Shown here in pieces: positions 1-8,026 of a stretch of DNA of 43,039 nt. The stretch's first letter is position 1. Every line of letters starts with the position of its first letter. The notes below the pieces were generated by a model. The model was given only the letters and a program-made list of their open reading frames with translations, was not told where the DNA came from and did no database searches. The DNA is from Phycisphaerae bacterium (GTDB lineage Bacteria > Planctomycetota > Phycisphaerae > Sedimentisphaerales > Anaerobacaceae): assembly GCA_030619925.1 (NCBI GenBank), contig JAUXAL010000029.1, forward strand, positions 1 to 43,039, in the 5' to 3' direction. The position numbers and the translations under genes are program-made.

Positions 1-578
1 GTGCCCCAGTCGTCTTCTGTCGTTGCCCGCGTCGTCACATATATGTCGTCGAGACCGTACCCGCCGGGCCGGTCGGACTCGAAGTACAGTTCGAGGCCGT
101 CGGACGAGATCTCCGGAGTACCCTCGTTAGCCGAACTGTTGACAGTGGGGCCAAGATTCACCGGTTCTCCCCACTCGTCGTCTTTCGTTGGCCTGGTCGT
201 TACCCATAGGTCCGCCTCTCCAACCCCGCCGGGGAGGGGGCCTCCCCAGTCGCAAAAATAGAGCTCCAGCCCATCGGCCGAAATGCTCGGCGTAACTTCA
301 ACAGCCGAACTGTTCACAATCGGCCCGAGATTCACCGGTTCCCCCCAGTCGTCGTCTATCGTTGCCCGCGTCGTTACCCAGAGGTCCCCGAGGGAGTGCC
401 AGTAGAGTTCCAACCCGTCAGCCGAGATGCTTGGCGAACCATCGTCAGCCGAACTGTTGACGATCGGGCCGAGATTCGTCGGCTCACCGAAGGTAAAATC
501 TGCCTTCGCAACCTCCGCAGTTAGGGCCAATGTCAAAACCAATACGATTGAAATTGTTGTTTTCATTCTTGTGTTCAT
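1..578 (-). CDS. Secreted PD40/WD40-like beta-propeller repeat protein, 3' end outside the window
   Basis: The minus-strand frame is open from position 578 to the window edge, giving 192 codons with the C-terminus missing. The start is an ATG at 578 with GGAGGA 8 nt upstream. The first 26 residues form a signal peptide ending in A-K-A, so export is likely. Then come three complete repeats and the start of a fourth, each about 50-60 residues. Each has the pattern 'GEPVNLGP.VNSSA....P.IS.DGLELYF....DLWVTTR.T..D.WG'. The SxDGLELYF block is characteristic of PD40 (TolB-like) propeller blades. Such proteins are usually periplasmic or outer-surface and bind ligands or partners. No enzyme domain is visible in the part present. 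The repeats are near-identical at DNA level, suggesting recent internal duplication. Confidence 0.85.
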   Translation of the reverse strand, partial: MNTRMKTTISIVLVLTLALTAEVAKADFTFGEPTNLGPIVNSSADDGSPSISADGLELYWHSLGDLWVTTRATIDDDWGEPVNLGPIVNSSAVEVTPSISADGLELYFCDWGGPLPGGVGEADLWVTTRPTKDDEWGEPVNLGPTVNSSANEGTPEISSDGLELYFESDRPGGYGLDDIYVTTRATTEDDWG

Positions 579-597
579 CGAATTTTCCTCCAATTTG

Positions 598-627
598 ATT
601 GTAATTGTTGCAAAGAGTACCTTTCAA
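598..627 (-). promoter_or_regulatory. Candidate sigma70-type promoter for the PD40 protein
   Basis: Read on the minus strand, TTGAAA (622-627) and TACAAT (598-603) are 18 nt apart, with the ATG 20 nt beyond the -10 box. The match is moderate and the leader would be very short. Confidence 0.3.
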
Positions 628-732
628 AAACACGTGTTCACGTATTACACAACTACATATATCACCCAAAAGCTCCGACAAATATCGTCATTTACCTCAT
701 TCACATCACCTCCTTTCGCAAAGAACAGCGTA

Positions 733-782
733 GATTCCCGCCCATTCGGCTTCGCTCAGGGCAGGCTTTTTGTGGGAATGAC
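733..782. repeat. Dispersed palindromic intergenic repeat (ATTCCC...GGGAATGAC type)
   Basis: Begins GATTCCCGCCC and ends GTGGGAATGAC. The terminal ATTCCC/GGGAAT arms pair. The same end sequences recur in at least six other gaps of this window. Confidence 0.6.
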
Positions 783-1115
783 AGTAACCTCCTTTCTTCG
801 CAAGAATCCCTATTTAAAGCAGGGAACTGTTAATGTTTTCGAGCCGCACACTGTGCGCAGCTTTACCGGCTTAGGTTTATTTTTACGAAATTACGCTGAT
901 TGAACGCCATTTGGAATATCTCCTCCATAAAATTTAGAGGCGTTAGCGCGTATTCAGAGCAGATTGTCAAGTATAGAAACTACAAATCTGGAAAGAGCCT
1001 GCCCGATTGAGACAAGTCTGTCAACAGAAAATTCGTATAAATGAGAATTTTTTTGCAGGAACAGCAAACTGGGCCTGAAAACCGGTAAAATCTTATGAAA
1101 CATCCGGGTTGGAAG

Positions 1116-1790
1116 TTACGGTTGGTCCGGAAGCCTTCGTAAGCGAATGTTGCGAATTGCTCCGGTGGTACACCAGGTTGCGACGCCCAGTGGTTGAGAC
1201 AGGTCCACCTCCGGTCGGATGTCGATTTTCCGGCCGGTCGTTTCTATGTTTACAAGCTCTTCATCGTCGAGCCAGGCTTCAATCCTATCGGGCGTTACGC
1301 GCAGGCGGATGCTGTACCATCGGCCGTTCTCAAATGAGATAATTTGGGTGGTCTCGTTGTCAGCAGCATCGTAGTAGTCGATATTGGACAGGCCGCAGAC
1401 CTCACCGCCCCAGCCCCCGAGGATAAGCGAGCACGGGTTGTCGCCGACTGGAAAGGTCAGCCCACAGAAAAAGTCACTGCCGGCAACCCGCATTGCTTCG
1501 AGAGTGATTTCGTAGTTCATTCGCACGAGCGGCCCGGTCCAGGTAACGCCGGTCATATCGTTGCCCATTTCGAGGAAAATGCTGCCGTCTTTTACATAGA
1601 CATCCCCCTGACCGCCGAAATCGGTGATCTTCCACCGGCCTAACGTTTTGCCGTCGAAAAGGTTGATCTCGCGCCGAGCGGGACAACCGCCCAGCAACAG
1701 GACGCCGAGCAGTAGAAACATTGTGTATGGCGTGCTGCGCAACGCACAACGAAATAAAGTATTTGCGATAATAGTCTTTTTGGTGCTCAT
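1116..1790 (-). CDS. DUF1080 (3-keto-disaccharide hydrolase-like) lipoprotein
   Basis: 224 residues. The ATG at 1790 is preferred over an upstream in-frame start because GGAGAAG lies just upstream. A hydrophobic segment ends in the lipobox LLGGC with Cys36, so the product is probably a lipid-anchored envelope protein. The mature part opens with 'INLFDGKTLGRW', the N-terminal signature of the DUF1080/LamG-like beta-jelly-roll family, followed by 'WYSIRLRVTPDRIEAWLDDEEL' pieces typical of that fold. DUF1080 members are abundant in Planctomycetota. Some hydrolyse 3-keto-glycosides, but the substrate cannot be read from the sequence. It stands alone, convergent with nothing and divergent from the TPR gene. 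Confidence 0.8.
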   Translation of the reverse strand: MSTKKTIIANTLFRCALRSTPYTMFLLLGVLLLGGCPARREINLFDGKTLGRWKITDFGGQGDVYVKDGSIFLEMGNDMTGVTWTGPLVRMNYEITLEAMRVAGSDFFCGLTFPVGDNPCSLILGGWGGEVCGLSNIDYYDAADNETTQIISFENGRWYSIRLRVTPDRIEAWLDDEELVNIETTGRKIDIRPEVDLSQPLGVATWCTTGAIRNIRLRRLPDQP

Positions 1791-1845
1791 TATACTTCTC
1801 CAGCTATTAAAAAATTGCATTGAATAAAATAGCCTCAAAGTCTAT

Positions 1846-1851
1846 ATTATA
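1846..1851 (-). promoter_or_regulatory. Candidate -10 box (TATAAT) for the DUF1080 lipoprotein
   Basis: A perfect TATAAT on the minus strand 55 nt upstream of the chosen start. No good -35 hexamer lies at 16-18 nt, so this is a weak call. Confidence 0.3.
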
Positions 1852-2025
1852 CAACAGGTATTTACCCAAAGTAACCAATTTTTCAGCAGTAAAATCCAGG
1901 AAAGACAAAATAGAAGGGGCCTATTGGACGATAAGATTCGTAGAAATAAGTGCTTATCATAGGATTGCGTTTTGAGTAAGAGGGTTTGCCGCAGCAGTGG
2001 GCGGCTAAACCGAACTGAGGAACCG

Positions 2026-3666
2026 ATGAAAAAGATTTTCCCGGTAATAATTTGTGTTTTGATTGGCTCGCCGACGGTCATGGCACGGCGAAACGAGTCC
2101 CTGGCCAACGAAAACAAAGGAGGGCTGTACGTAAGGTCAATTGAACAAGTCCTTCGGCTCAGAGAGGACGAAGTTGATTTGGCTACCGCCGCTCTGATTG
2201 TTTCGGAACGGTGGAGTGATCTCGTATACGGTCGAAGATACCTGTCAAGACTGGATGATATGGCTCTGGAAATTCGCGAAAGGCTCAGACGCAAAAAGCT
2301 GCCCAGCAACACTGGGTCTGGTCACACCCGCCTTCGGCGGGCAGACTTCAGGGCAATTCCTGTGATAAGCGAGTATTTATTTGTTGAGCTGGGGTTTAAG
2401 GCGCTTTCAGAGGCGAACGACCCGAATGATTTGTTTATGCACACTGTGCTGGATAAAAAACGCGGGTACTGCCTGAGTCTATCAATCCTTTATCTTTCAC
2501 TTGCAGAACGACTTGGTCTGCCTCTATACGGTGTGGTTGTGCCGGGGCACTTTTTTGTCAGATATGACGACAAACGGGTACGATTCAATATTGAAACAAC
2601 AAGCAAAGGTGGAAGTGCTACTGATGAATACTATGTAAGTAAGTTCAAAGTGCCGGAAGGTGAAGACCATATTTATATGAAGAATCTGAATAAGATTCAG
2701 ACGTTAGGCTGTTTCCTTAATAATCTTGGGAACAGCTACGTCGATATCGGTGATACGGAGTCTGCATTGCTGGCACTTCTAAGAGCGGTAGAAATAAATC
2801 CGACATTGTCTGAATCCCGGGCGAATCTGGGTAACGTTTACCTGAAAAAGGGACAGGTAGCTGATGCGATATACGAATACCGGGCGGCTTTGGAAATCAA
2901 CCCAGACGAGCCCAAGACGCATAACAACCTCGGAAATGCATACACTCAACAAAACTGGCTGAAGTACGCAATTTCTGAATACGCTCAGTCGCTCGAGCTT
3001 GACCCCAATTTCACAGATGCGTACAAGAATCTGGCTATAGCTTACTGCAAACAGGGAAGATTCGCCCAGGCGATAGTGCAGTTGAAACAGGCGATTATTT
3101 TAGAGCCGAAAGACGCCGGCTGTTACAACCAGTTAGGTAATGCTTATAGCGAGATGGGCAAATATAAAGAAGCAATACCTCAATACAAAAAGGCATTGAG
3201 GATTGAGCGGGATTTAGTCGAGGCCAATTACGGTTTGGCCCTCTGTTACAGCGAATTGGGGCTGGTTGACGATGAAATTCGAGAGTACACGAAGGTCCTG
3301 GCTGTTAAACCCAATATGTTGGCTGCTTTGATAAATCTGGGCAATGCGTATTTCGGGCAGGAGAAGTACGATGCGGCTATCGAGCAGTATAAAAAAGCTG
3401 TCCGGATAGAACCCAATGAAGCTATGATCCATTATAATCTCGGGGCTGCATATTCCAACAACAAGAATTACAACCAAGCGGTGGGTGAATATTTGAAAGC
3501 GGTTGAGATCGAACCGGAAATTGGTGATGCGCATTACGGACTTGCTATCGGGTTTTATCAGCTAAAGAAGTATGATTTGGCCTGGATACACATAAAGATT
3601 GCCGAGAAATTGGGGGTAGAGGTCTCCAAGGATCAACTCGATGCCATCAAAAGGAAATTGCGGTAG
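2026..3666 (+). CDS. Exported transglutaminase-like (SirB1/Transglut_core2) protein with C-terminal TPR array
   Basis: 546 residues from the ATG at 2026, chosen because GAGGAA lies 6 nt upstream and a signal peptide follows. Residues about 35-210 match the SirB1-type transglutaminase-like domain ('DLATAALIVSERW', 'LFVELGFKA', then 'YCLSLSILYLSLAERLGLPLYGVVVPGHFFVRY'). Candidate Cys149 and His175 and the FNIE segment occupy the positions of the papain-like triad. From residue about 228 to the end there are nine or so 34-residue TPRs ('AxxNLGNxYxxxGxxxxAIxxYxxALxIxP'). The TPRs imply protein-protein interaction in the periplasm or at the membrane; whether the thiol domain is catalytic is unknown. 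A palindrome-derived insertion sits at residues about 95-108 (see findings). Confidence 0.85.
   Translation: MKKIFPVIICVLIGSPTVMARRNESLANENKGGLYVRSIEQVLRLREDEVDLATAALIVSERWSDLVYGRRYLSRLDDMALEIRERLRRKKLPSNTGSGHTRLRRADFRAIPVISEYLFVELGFKALSEANDPNDLFMHTVLDKKRGYCLSLSILYLSLAERLGLPLYGVVVPGHFFVRYDDKRVRFNIETTSKGGSATDEYYVSKFKVPEGEDHIYMKNLNKIQTLGCFLNNLGNSYVDIGDTESALLALLRAVEINPTLSESRANLGNVYLKKGQVADAIYEYRAALEINPDEPKTHNNLGNAYTQQNWLKYAISEYAQSLELDPNFTDAYKNLAIAYCKQGRFAQAIVQLKQAIILEPKDAGCYNQLGNAYSEMGKYKEAIPQYKKALRIERDLVEANYGLALCYSELGLVDDEIREYTKVLAVKPNMLAALINLGNAYFGQEKYDAAIEQYKKAVRIEPNEAMIHYNLGAAYSNNKNYNQAVGEYLKAVEIEPEIGDAHYGLAIGFYQLKKYDLAWIHIKIAEKLGVEVSKDQLDAIKRKLR
2327..2341. repeat. Perfect stem-triloop palindrome inside the TPR gene
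   Basis: CCCGCC-TTC-GGCGGG, a 6-bp perfect stem with a 3-nt loop, encoding residues about 101-106 in a linker of the transglutaminase-like domain. Confidence 0.6.
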
Positions 3667-3704
3667 AATAACCTACTGCTTTGTCACGCGTGATCTGAGG
3701 AATT

Positions 3705-3881
3705 GTCATTGCGAGGAGCGTAAGCAGTTGCGAGGCTTCCCGAACGGAGTGAGGGAACAGCCGAAGCAAACCCGGAGCCTCGATGAGTTGAGATTGCTTG
3801 GGTTCCCATTTTGCAATAAGTCGCAAAATGGGGTCCCCTTCGCGGAGTTTATCCCGAGCAAAGCGAAGGGCCCGCAATGAC
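3705..3881. repeat. Dispersed inverted-repeat element, 177 bp (GTCATTGC...GCAATGAC)
   Basis: Terminal arms GTCATTGC and GCAATGAC are perfectly inverted. Inside is a second stem, CCCATTTTGC (3805-3814) with GCAAAATGGG (3823-3832). No coding potential beyond fragmented frames. It occupies the gap between the TPR and FG-GAP genes. The ends match other elements in this window. Confidence 0.65.
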
Positions 3882-4001
3882 GAAGAAGGCGCACCGCAAA
3901 CAATCATATCTCACAAAATCATTGATGCCGCTGCGGTAACTGTGTATATTGTTGTTGCAGATATGAACCGACAAACGCCGGCCCAGAAGAGATTGTGTGA
4001 G

Positions 4002-4036
4002 ATGGATTCCTACGTTCGGGCTTTCGCAGGAATGAC
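4002..4036. repeat. Short dispersed repeat (GGATTCC...GGAATGAC)
   Basis: Same family ends as the neighbouring 177-bp element, but much shorter. Its right end runs into the 19-bp tandem array. Confidence 0.5.
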
Positions 4037-4093
4037 GAAAAGAGGCGAGAATGACGAGAAGAAACGGGAATGACCAAAAGAAACAGGAATGAC
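4031..4093. repeat. 19-bp tandem repeat, three full copies plus a partial fourth
   Basis: AATGAC recurs at 4031, 4050, 4069 and 4088, an exact 19-bp period. Units read AATGACGAAAAGAGGCGAG with 3-6 substitutions. The array stops 8 nt before the Shine-Dalgarno of the FG-GAP gene, so it would lie in its 5' leader or promoter. Confidence 0.75.
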
Positions 4094-4113
4094 GAAATGT
4101 GGAGGTTTTTCTT

Positions 4114-6492
4114 GTGCGCGTAATAAAAACGGCAATTGTGATTATTTTTGTAAGCTCGTTCTTTAGCAACGTGAGTGCCGGCCAAGCCGACTTCAATGAT
4201 ATCTCAGCGTACTATGGGTTTGAGGAAATAGAGATAATCAAGCTGGATTGGGGAATAAAAGACTTAAGGGTTGCCGATTTTAACGGCGACGGTCGAAATG
4301 ATATTGCGGTCGTTAACAACAGAAAAGCCAAGATTGAGCTGCTGATTCAAAAAGAAGCTATCGGGCCTGGCGAAACAGAAGTGGTTGTTGACCCCGGAGA
4401 CAGAGATGTAAATATAATCAACACCCCTACCCGTTTTGAGAAACAGAGCATAGCAGTTTCGCAAAAAGTGCACAGTCTGGTCTGCGGGGATTTGAATTCG
4501 GATGGAATGACGGATTTGGCTTTTTATGGTGAGCCGCGGGGTCTCTATGTAATATTGCAAAAGGCCGGCGAGACCGAGGCGGATAAGCGAAAATCATTGA
4601 ACTGGCGAACAAAAAAGAAAATCAAGATCGATGACGGTCTCTTAACTTCCAATATGCTGGTATGTACCGACCTGAATAATGATGGTGCTGACGATTTGGC
4701 TCTGGCCGGTCGCGATGGTGTTTATATCGTCGTGCAAAAAGAGGCTGGCTCATTGGCCGAGCCGGTGAAATATCCTACCTCTACACAAACACTAAGTGTC
4801 GAAGTCGGCGATTTGAACGGCGATAATATAAATGACCTTATACTTATAACAAATGACAGGGAAAAGCCGGCACACGTCCGATTCGGTCTTAAGACAGGAC
4901 AACTGGGTCCGCAAGTGCAATTCTTTATTGAAAGGCCATTCACATATAAGCTTCATGACATCGATGAGATAGCTGGTGACGAAATACTGGCTGTTGACGG
5001 CGTGAGCGGACGATTGACCTGTTACAAGCTTGCCGCTGAAAAGCGAAAGGATGCCGATTGGCCAATCCTATTTTATCCGCTTGCTTCAGGGCAGGCAGAC
5101 ACAAAACGCGATTTGGCGGTCGGCGATTTCGATGGCGATGGTCTGGTTGATGTAACGATAAGCGACCCGGGTGCTGCGGAGCTTATTTTCTACAAACACG
5201 CGGCAGGACTTGGATTAGCTGAACCGGTGAGATTTCCCGCTCTCGCTGATATTACAAGTTTGTCGGCTGCAGATATTGACGATAACGGGAAAACCGAGCT
5301 GGCTGTTTTGAGCGTTAAGGAAAAGGTGCTCGGCATAAGCCGATTCGAAGACGACAGATTGTCATTCCCTAAACCTATCGATTTAACGGGAGAGCCGGTG
5401 GCAATGGAGCTTGCCGATATTGACAACGACGGCAGCGTGGACTGTCTTTATATATCCAACGATGATGATATTAGAACTCTAAGAACGATATATAATTTGG
5501 CCGACGCAGAGGAGCTGCGAACCGGGCCTGCTTTAGAACTTAAAAAGCTTACTTCCAATCCGGACGGTTTGAAAGTGCTTGACGTTGACCAGGACGGCTT
5601 ACAGGACGTTCTGATATTTGTCAGCTATGAGCTGCCTATATTAGCTCGCCAGGTAGAAAAGAGGAAATTTGAAATAGTTGACTCTCCGAAAGCGCAGGCC
5701 AGTTTGATTAAAGATGCGAGTCTGCGTTCAATCGCCGTCGCTAATGTGGACGACAAGGCAGGTAAAGAGCTGTTTGTGGCACAAAAGAACTTCGCAAGAA
5801 GCCTGGTTTTCTCAGATGGCCAGAGATGGAGTGTTATCGACCAATACAATGCCAAAAGTCCGGAGAACCAGATATCGACCGTGGCTGCTTTTGATATTAA
5901 CGCAGAGAGCTCGAGGCCGAGACTTGCTATCCTGCTGCTGGACGGTCAAAAGGGTCAGCTTCAGATACTTGAAACTTCTTTAACTGATAAGACCTATCGG
6001 GTTGAAAAGGAATTGGATGTCGGCAAGTGGAACGCTGCGGTCCATCTAAAAATGCTGTTTGCACCGCTTACGCACGGCGAGGTTAAGAGCATCCTGCTGT
6101 TCGACAGTGAGAAGTTTGCCCTTATAACTCCACCGAGCGGCAGCAATGTTGCGCAGCATTTGGAGCAGCAGTTCAGCTACGAGACAAAAATAAAAGATGG
6201 GGTATACGGTAATCTTACAGCGGGAGATATAAACTCCGACGGCCGGACCGATATTATTATGGTGGAATACAGGGGCAACCACATGGAAATACTTGCGCTC
6301 GATGCCGGCGTGAAGCCGGTTCCGGCGATGCGTTTTATGATATTCGAGCAGAAAAGTTATCGCGATAGTAAGGGCCGCACCAAGTCCACTGTTGAGCCGC
6401 GCGAGCTAAAGGTCGCTGACGTGACAAACGACGGTAAAAACGATTTAGTAACCGTTATCCACGACCGTATAATTATTTATCCTCAAGACTAA
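4114..6492 (+). CDS. Exported FG-GAP/VCBS (integrin-like) beta-propeller repeat protein
   Basis: 792 residues. A GTG at 4114 is preferred over the GTG at 4099 because GGAGG (4101-4105) is placed 8 nt before it. An N-terminal signal peptide ends near V-S-A. About ten Ca-binding FG-GAP loops are visible, of the form D-(F/L/I/V)-N-x-D-G-x-x-D: DFNGDGRND, DLNSDGMTD, DLNNDGADD, DLNGDNIND, DFDGDGLVD, DIDDNGKTE, DIDNDGSVD, DVDQDGLQD, DINSDGRTD, DVTNDGKND. This gives one or two beta-propellers and no enzymatic domain. Family members act as extracellular binding or adhesion proteins; the partner is unknown. The gene stands alone after a repeat-filled gap. Confidence 0.88.
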   Translation: MRVIKTAIVIIFVSSFFSNVSAGQADFNDISAYYGFEEIEIIKLDWGIKDLRVADFNGDGRNDIAVVNNRKAKIELLIQKEAIGPGETEVVVDPGDRDVNIINTPTRFEKQSIAVSQKVHSLVCGDLNSDGMTDLAFYGEPRGLYVILQKAGETEADKRKSLNWRTKKKIKIDDGLLTSNMLVCTDLNNDGADDLALAGRDGVYIVVQKEAGSLAEPVKYPTSTQTLSVEVGDLNGDNINDLILITNDREKPAHVRFGLKTGQLGPQVQFFIERPFTYKLHDIDEIAGDEILAVDGVSGRLTCYKLAAEKRKDADWPILFYPLASGQADTKRDLAVGDFDGDGLVDVTISDPGAAELIFYKHAAGLGLAEPVRFPALADITSLSAADIDDNGKTELAVLSVKEKVLGISRFEDDRLSFPKPIDLTGEPVAMELADIDNDGSVDCLYISNDDDIRTLRTIYNLADAEELRTGPALELKKLTSNPDGLKVLDVDQDGLQDVLIFVSYELPILARQVEKRKFEIVDSPKAQASLIKDASLRSIAVANVDDKAGKELFVAQKNFARSLVFSDGQRWSVIDQYNAKSPENQISTVAAFDINAESSRPRLAILLLDGQKGQLQILETSLTDKTYRVEKELDVGKWNAAVHLKMLFAPLTHGEVKSILLFDSEKFALITPPSGSNVAQHLEQQFSYETKIKDGVYGNLTAGDINSDGRTDIIMVEYRGNHMEILALDAGVKPVPAMRFMIFEQKSYRDSKGRTKSTVEPRELKVADVTNDGKNDLVTVIHDRIIIYPQD

Positions 6493-6508
6493 TTTCGTTT
6501 CTCGTGAA

Positions 6509-6570
6509 CCCCGTTAGAAATTCTATAACGAGGAACAGTACGATACAAATAGCGAAGATTTCTAACGGGG
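6509..6570. repeat. 13-bp perfect inverted repeat with 36-nt spacer
   Basis: CCCCGTTAGAAAT (6509-6521) and ATTTCTAACGGGG (6558-6570) lie just downstream of the FG-GAP stop. There is no T-run after the second arm, so a simple terminator is not supported. It could be an mRNA 3' structure or a dispersed repeat. Confidence 0.6.
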
Positions 6571-6768
6571 TGAAGCTTGAAGCATATCTCGTATAAAGTA
6601 AAATGGTTGGTAACGGGAAAGTGGTTTTTGCTGCGCTTAGCGGTGGATGGATTGACAAGGCAGCAGACTAATAATTGGCTTATAGCGGGCGGCTTGCCTG
6701 ACGCTGGTTTTAGAAACGCCGGCTAAAACCCAAGGCTAAATACTAATAACAACTCGCTGTTTTTGATT

Positions 6769-7821
6769 ATGCAGACAAACGATGACATTTTGAACCTGCT
6801 CAGAGAAAAGGGCGCTGAGGCAGCACGAAAAATGCAGCGAGGACTAATAGTGCAGCCGGGTGCGATTGGCGATTGTATATCAACTCTGCCGTTAGCTGCG
6901 TTTATGAAAGATTCTCTACGATTGGGCGGAGTTGATATTCTTGGGCATACCGAATACATCGGCATTTTGCCGGGCAGAACCTGTATCGATGGCGTTCGTT
7001 CTATAGATTCAATGGATTTGCATCAATTGTTTGCTGAAACAAAGGCATTTGACCTTAAGGACGGAGACCCTTTGATAAGCGCTTTTGCTGAATATGCCTG
7101 GATTGCGACATTTTTGGGTGAGCCGGACAGCGACTTTGAACAAAACCTGATTTTCACCGCCAATTGCAGCCATAGCGCGGAAGTCATAACACTGTCTATG
7201 AAGCCACCCAAAGACTTCTCTGAGCATTTAACCGACTTTTGCATCCGGCAATTTATGGACCAAAGCGGTCTGTCTTTGCAGGGGTGGCAAGTTCGGCCCG
7301 GCGATTGTCTGATAAAAACAGCCGAAGCGGACATAAACAGAGGCAAAGAATTGCTGAGAGAAATAGGCCTTGAGCCTTATGAAAAGACGGTGGTTATTCA
7401 GCCGGGCAGCGGTGGACCGGACAAATGCTGGCACCTGGACAATTTTTTGGCTGTAGCCAAAGAGCTTGGTTCAAAAGGTATTGAAGTAATATTTTTGTTG
7501 GGGCCTGCTGAGTTAGACAGATTCAGCGATGCAACGATTAAGAAGATAAACAGCGTTGCAAGGTGTCTGACAGATTTGTCCTTGACGCAGGTATTGAGGC
7601 TCTTGAGCTGTGCCGATGGGTTCGTCGGCAACGACAGTGGGATTACGCATTTGGCAGCGGGCCTGGGAGTCAGGACATTAGCTGTATTCGGGCCGACTAA
7701 TCCGGCTGTTTATAGACCCATCGGGCCGACTGTAACGGTATTTGTGGACAGTACCAGAGCTTTCGCCAAAAAGGGCTCGGCAAAGTTACAGCAGAAGCTC
7801 CTGGAGGTTTTAACGGCGTAA
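6769..7821 (+). CDS. Glycosyltransferase family 9 (heptosyltransferase-like)
   Basis: 350 residues from the ATG at 6769. A TTG six bases earlier is in frame, and no clear Shine-Dalgarno is present for either. Residues 24-41 (GLIVQPGAIGDCISTLP) are the GT9 N-terminal loop. 'VVIQPGSGGPDKCWHLDNFLAVA' near residue 207 and 'CADGFVGNDSGITHLAAGLG' near 281 are the nucleotide-sugar-binding motifs of ADP-heptose:LPS heptosyltransferases. The enzyme should add a heptose or related sugar to a cell-surface lipid acceptor at the inner membrane. Location next to lpxD and lpxI supports a role in LPS core assembly. The exact donor cannot be told. Confidence 0.85.
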   Translation: MQTNDDILNLLREKGAEAARKMQRGLIVQPGAIGDCISTLPLAAFMKDSLRLGGVDILGHTEYIGILPGRTCIDGVRSIDSMDLHQLFAETKAFDLKDGDPLISAFAEYAWIATFLGEPDSDFEQNLIFTANCSHSAEVITLSMKPPKDFSEHLTDFCIRQFMDQSGLSLQGWQVRPGDCLIKTAEADINRGKELLREIGLEPYEKTVVIQPGSGGPDKCWHLDNFLAVAKELGSKGIEVIFLLGPAELDRFSDATIKKINSVARCLTDLSLTQVLRLLSCADGFVGNDSGITHLAAGLGVRTLAVFGPTNPAVYRPIGPTVTVFVDSTRAFAKKGSAKLQQKLLEVLTA

Positions 7822-7918
7822 TGTTTGCAGTGGGTTTTGAGTTGTGGTAATCTTACGGGGTTTGGAGTTCTTGCGACAATAGCAAAGACGGCCGTTTTGC
7901 TTCGCGAGGACCGAGCAG

Positions 7919-7947
7919 TTGACTACATTGGCCTGGTTCGCTATAAT
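7919..7947 (+). promoter_or_regulatory. Sigma70-type promoter upstream of lpxD
   Basis: TTGACT (7919-7924), a 17-nt spacer and a perfect TATAAT (7942-7947). The lpxD ATG lies about 80 nt downstream. This is among the best promoter matches in the window. Confidence 0.7.
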
Positions 7948-8026
7948 AATTTGGCCTGGGTACTATCCGATAATTGGTGGTAATGAACCGTACCGAATGT
8001 GAAAGATTTCTCGTAAAGGTATTTAT

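Larger units (their letters stand above)
579..1115. other. Intergenic region, 537 bp
   Basis: No convincing gene. It holds the candidate promoter for the PD40 gene, a perfect 10-bp palindrome AACACGTGTT at 629-638 and a GTCATT/AATGAC-type repeat at 733-782. Nothing recognisable was seen from about 790 to 1115. Confidence 0.6.

Noticed and set aside
484-681. Minus-strand 65-codon frame near the PD40 gene
   Set aside because: It is in a different frame from the PD40 repeats and overlaps the signal peptide and promoter region.
6650-6690. TTGACA upstream of the GT9 gene as a promoter
   Set aside because: No acceptable -10 box at 15-19 nt spacing.
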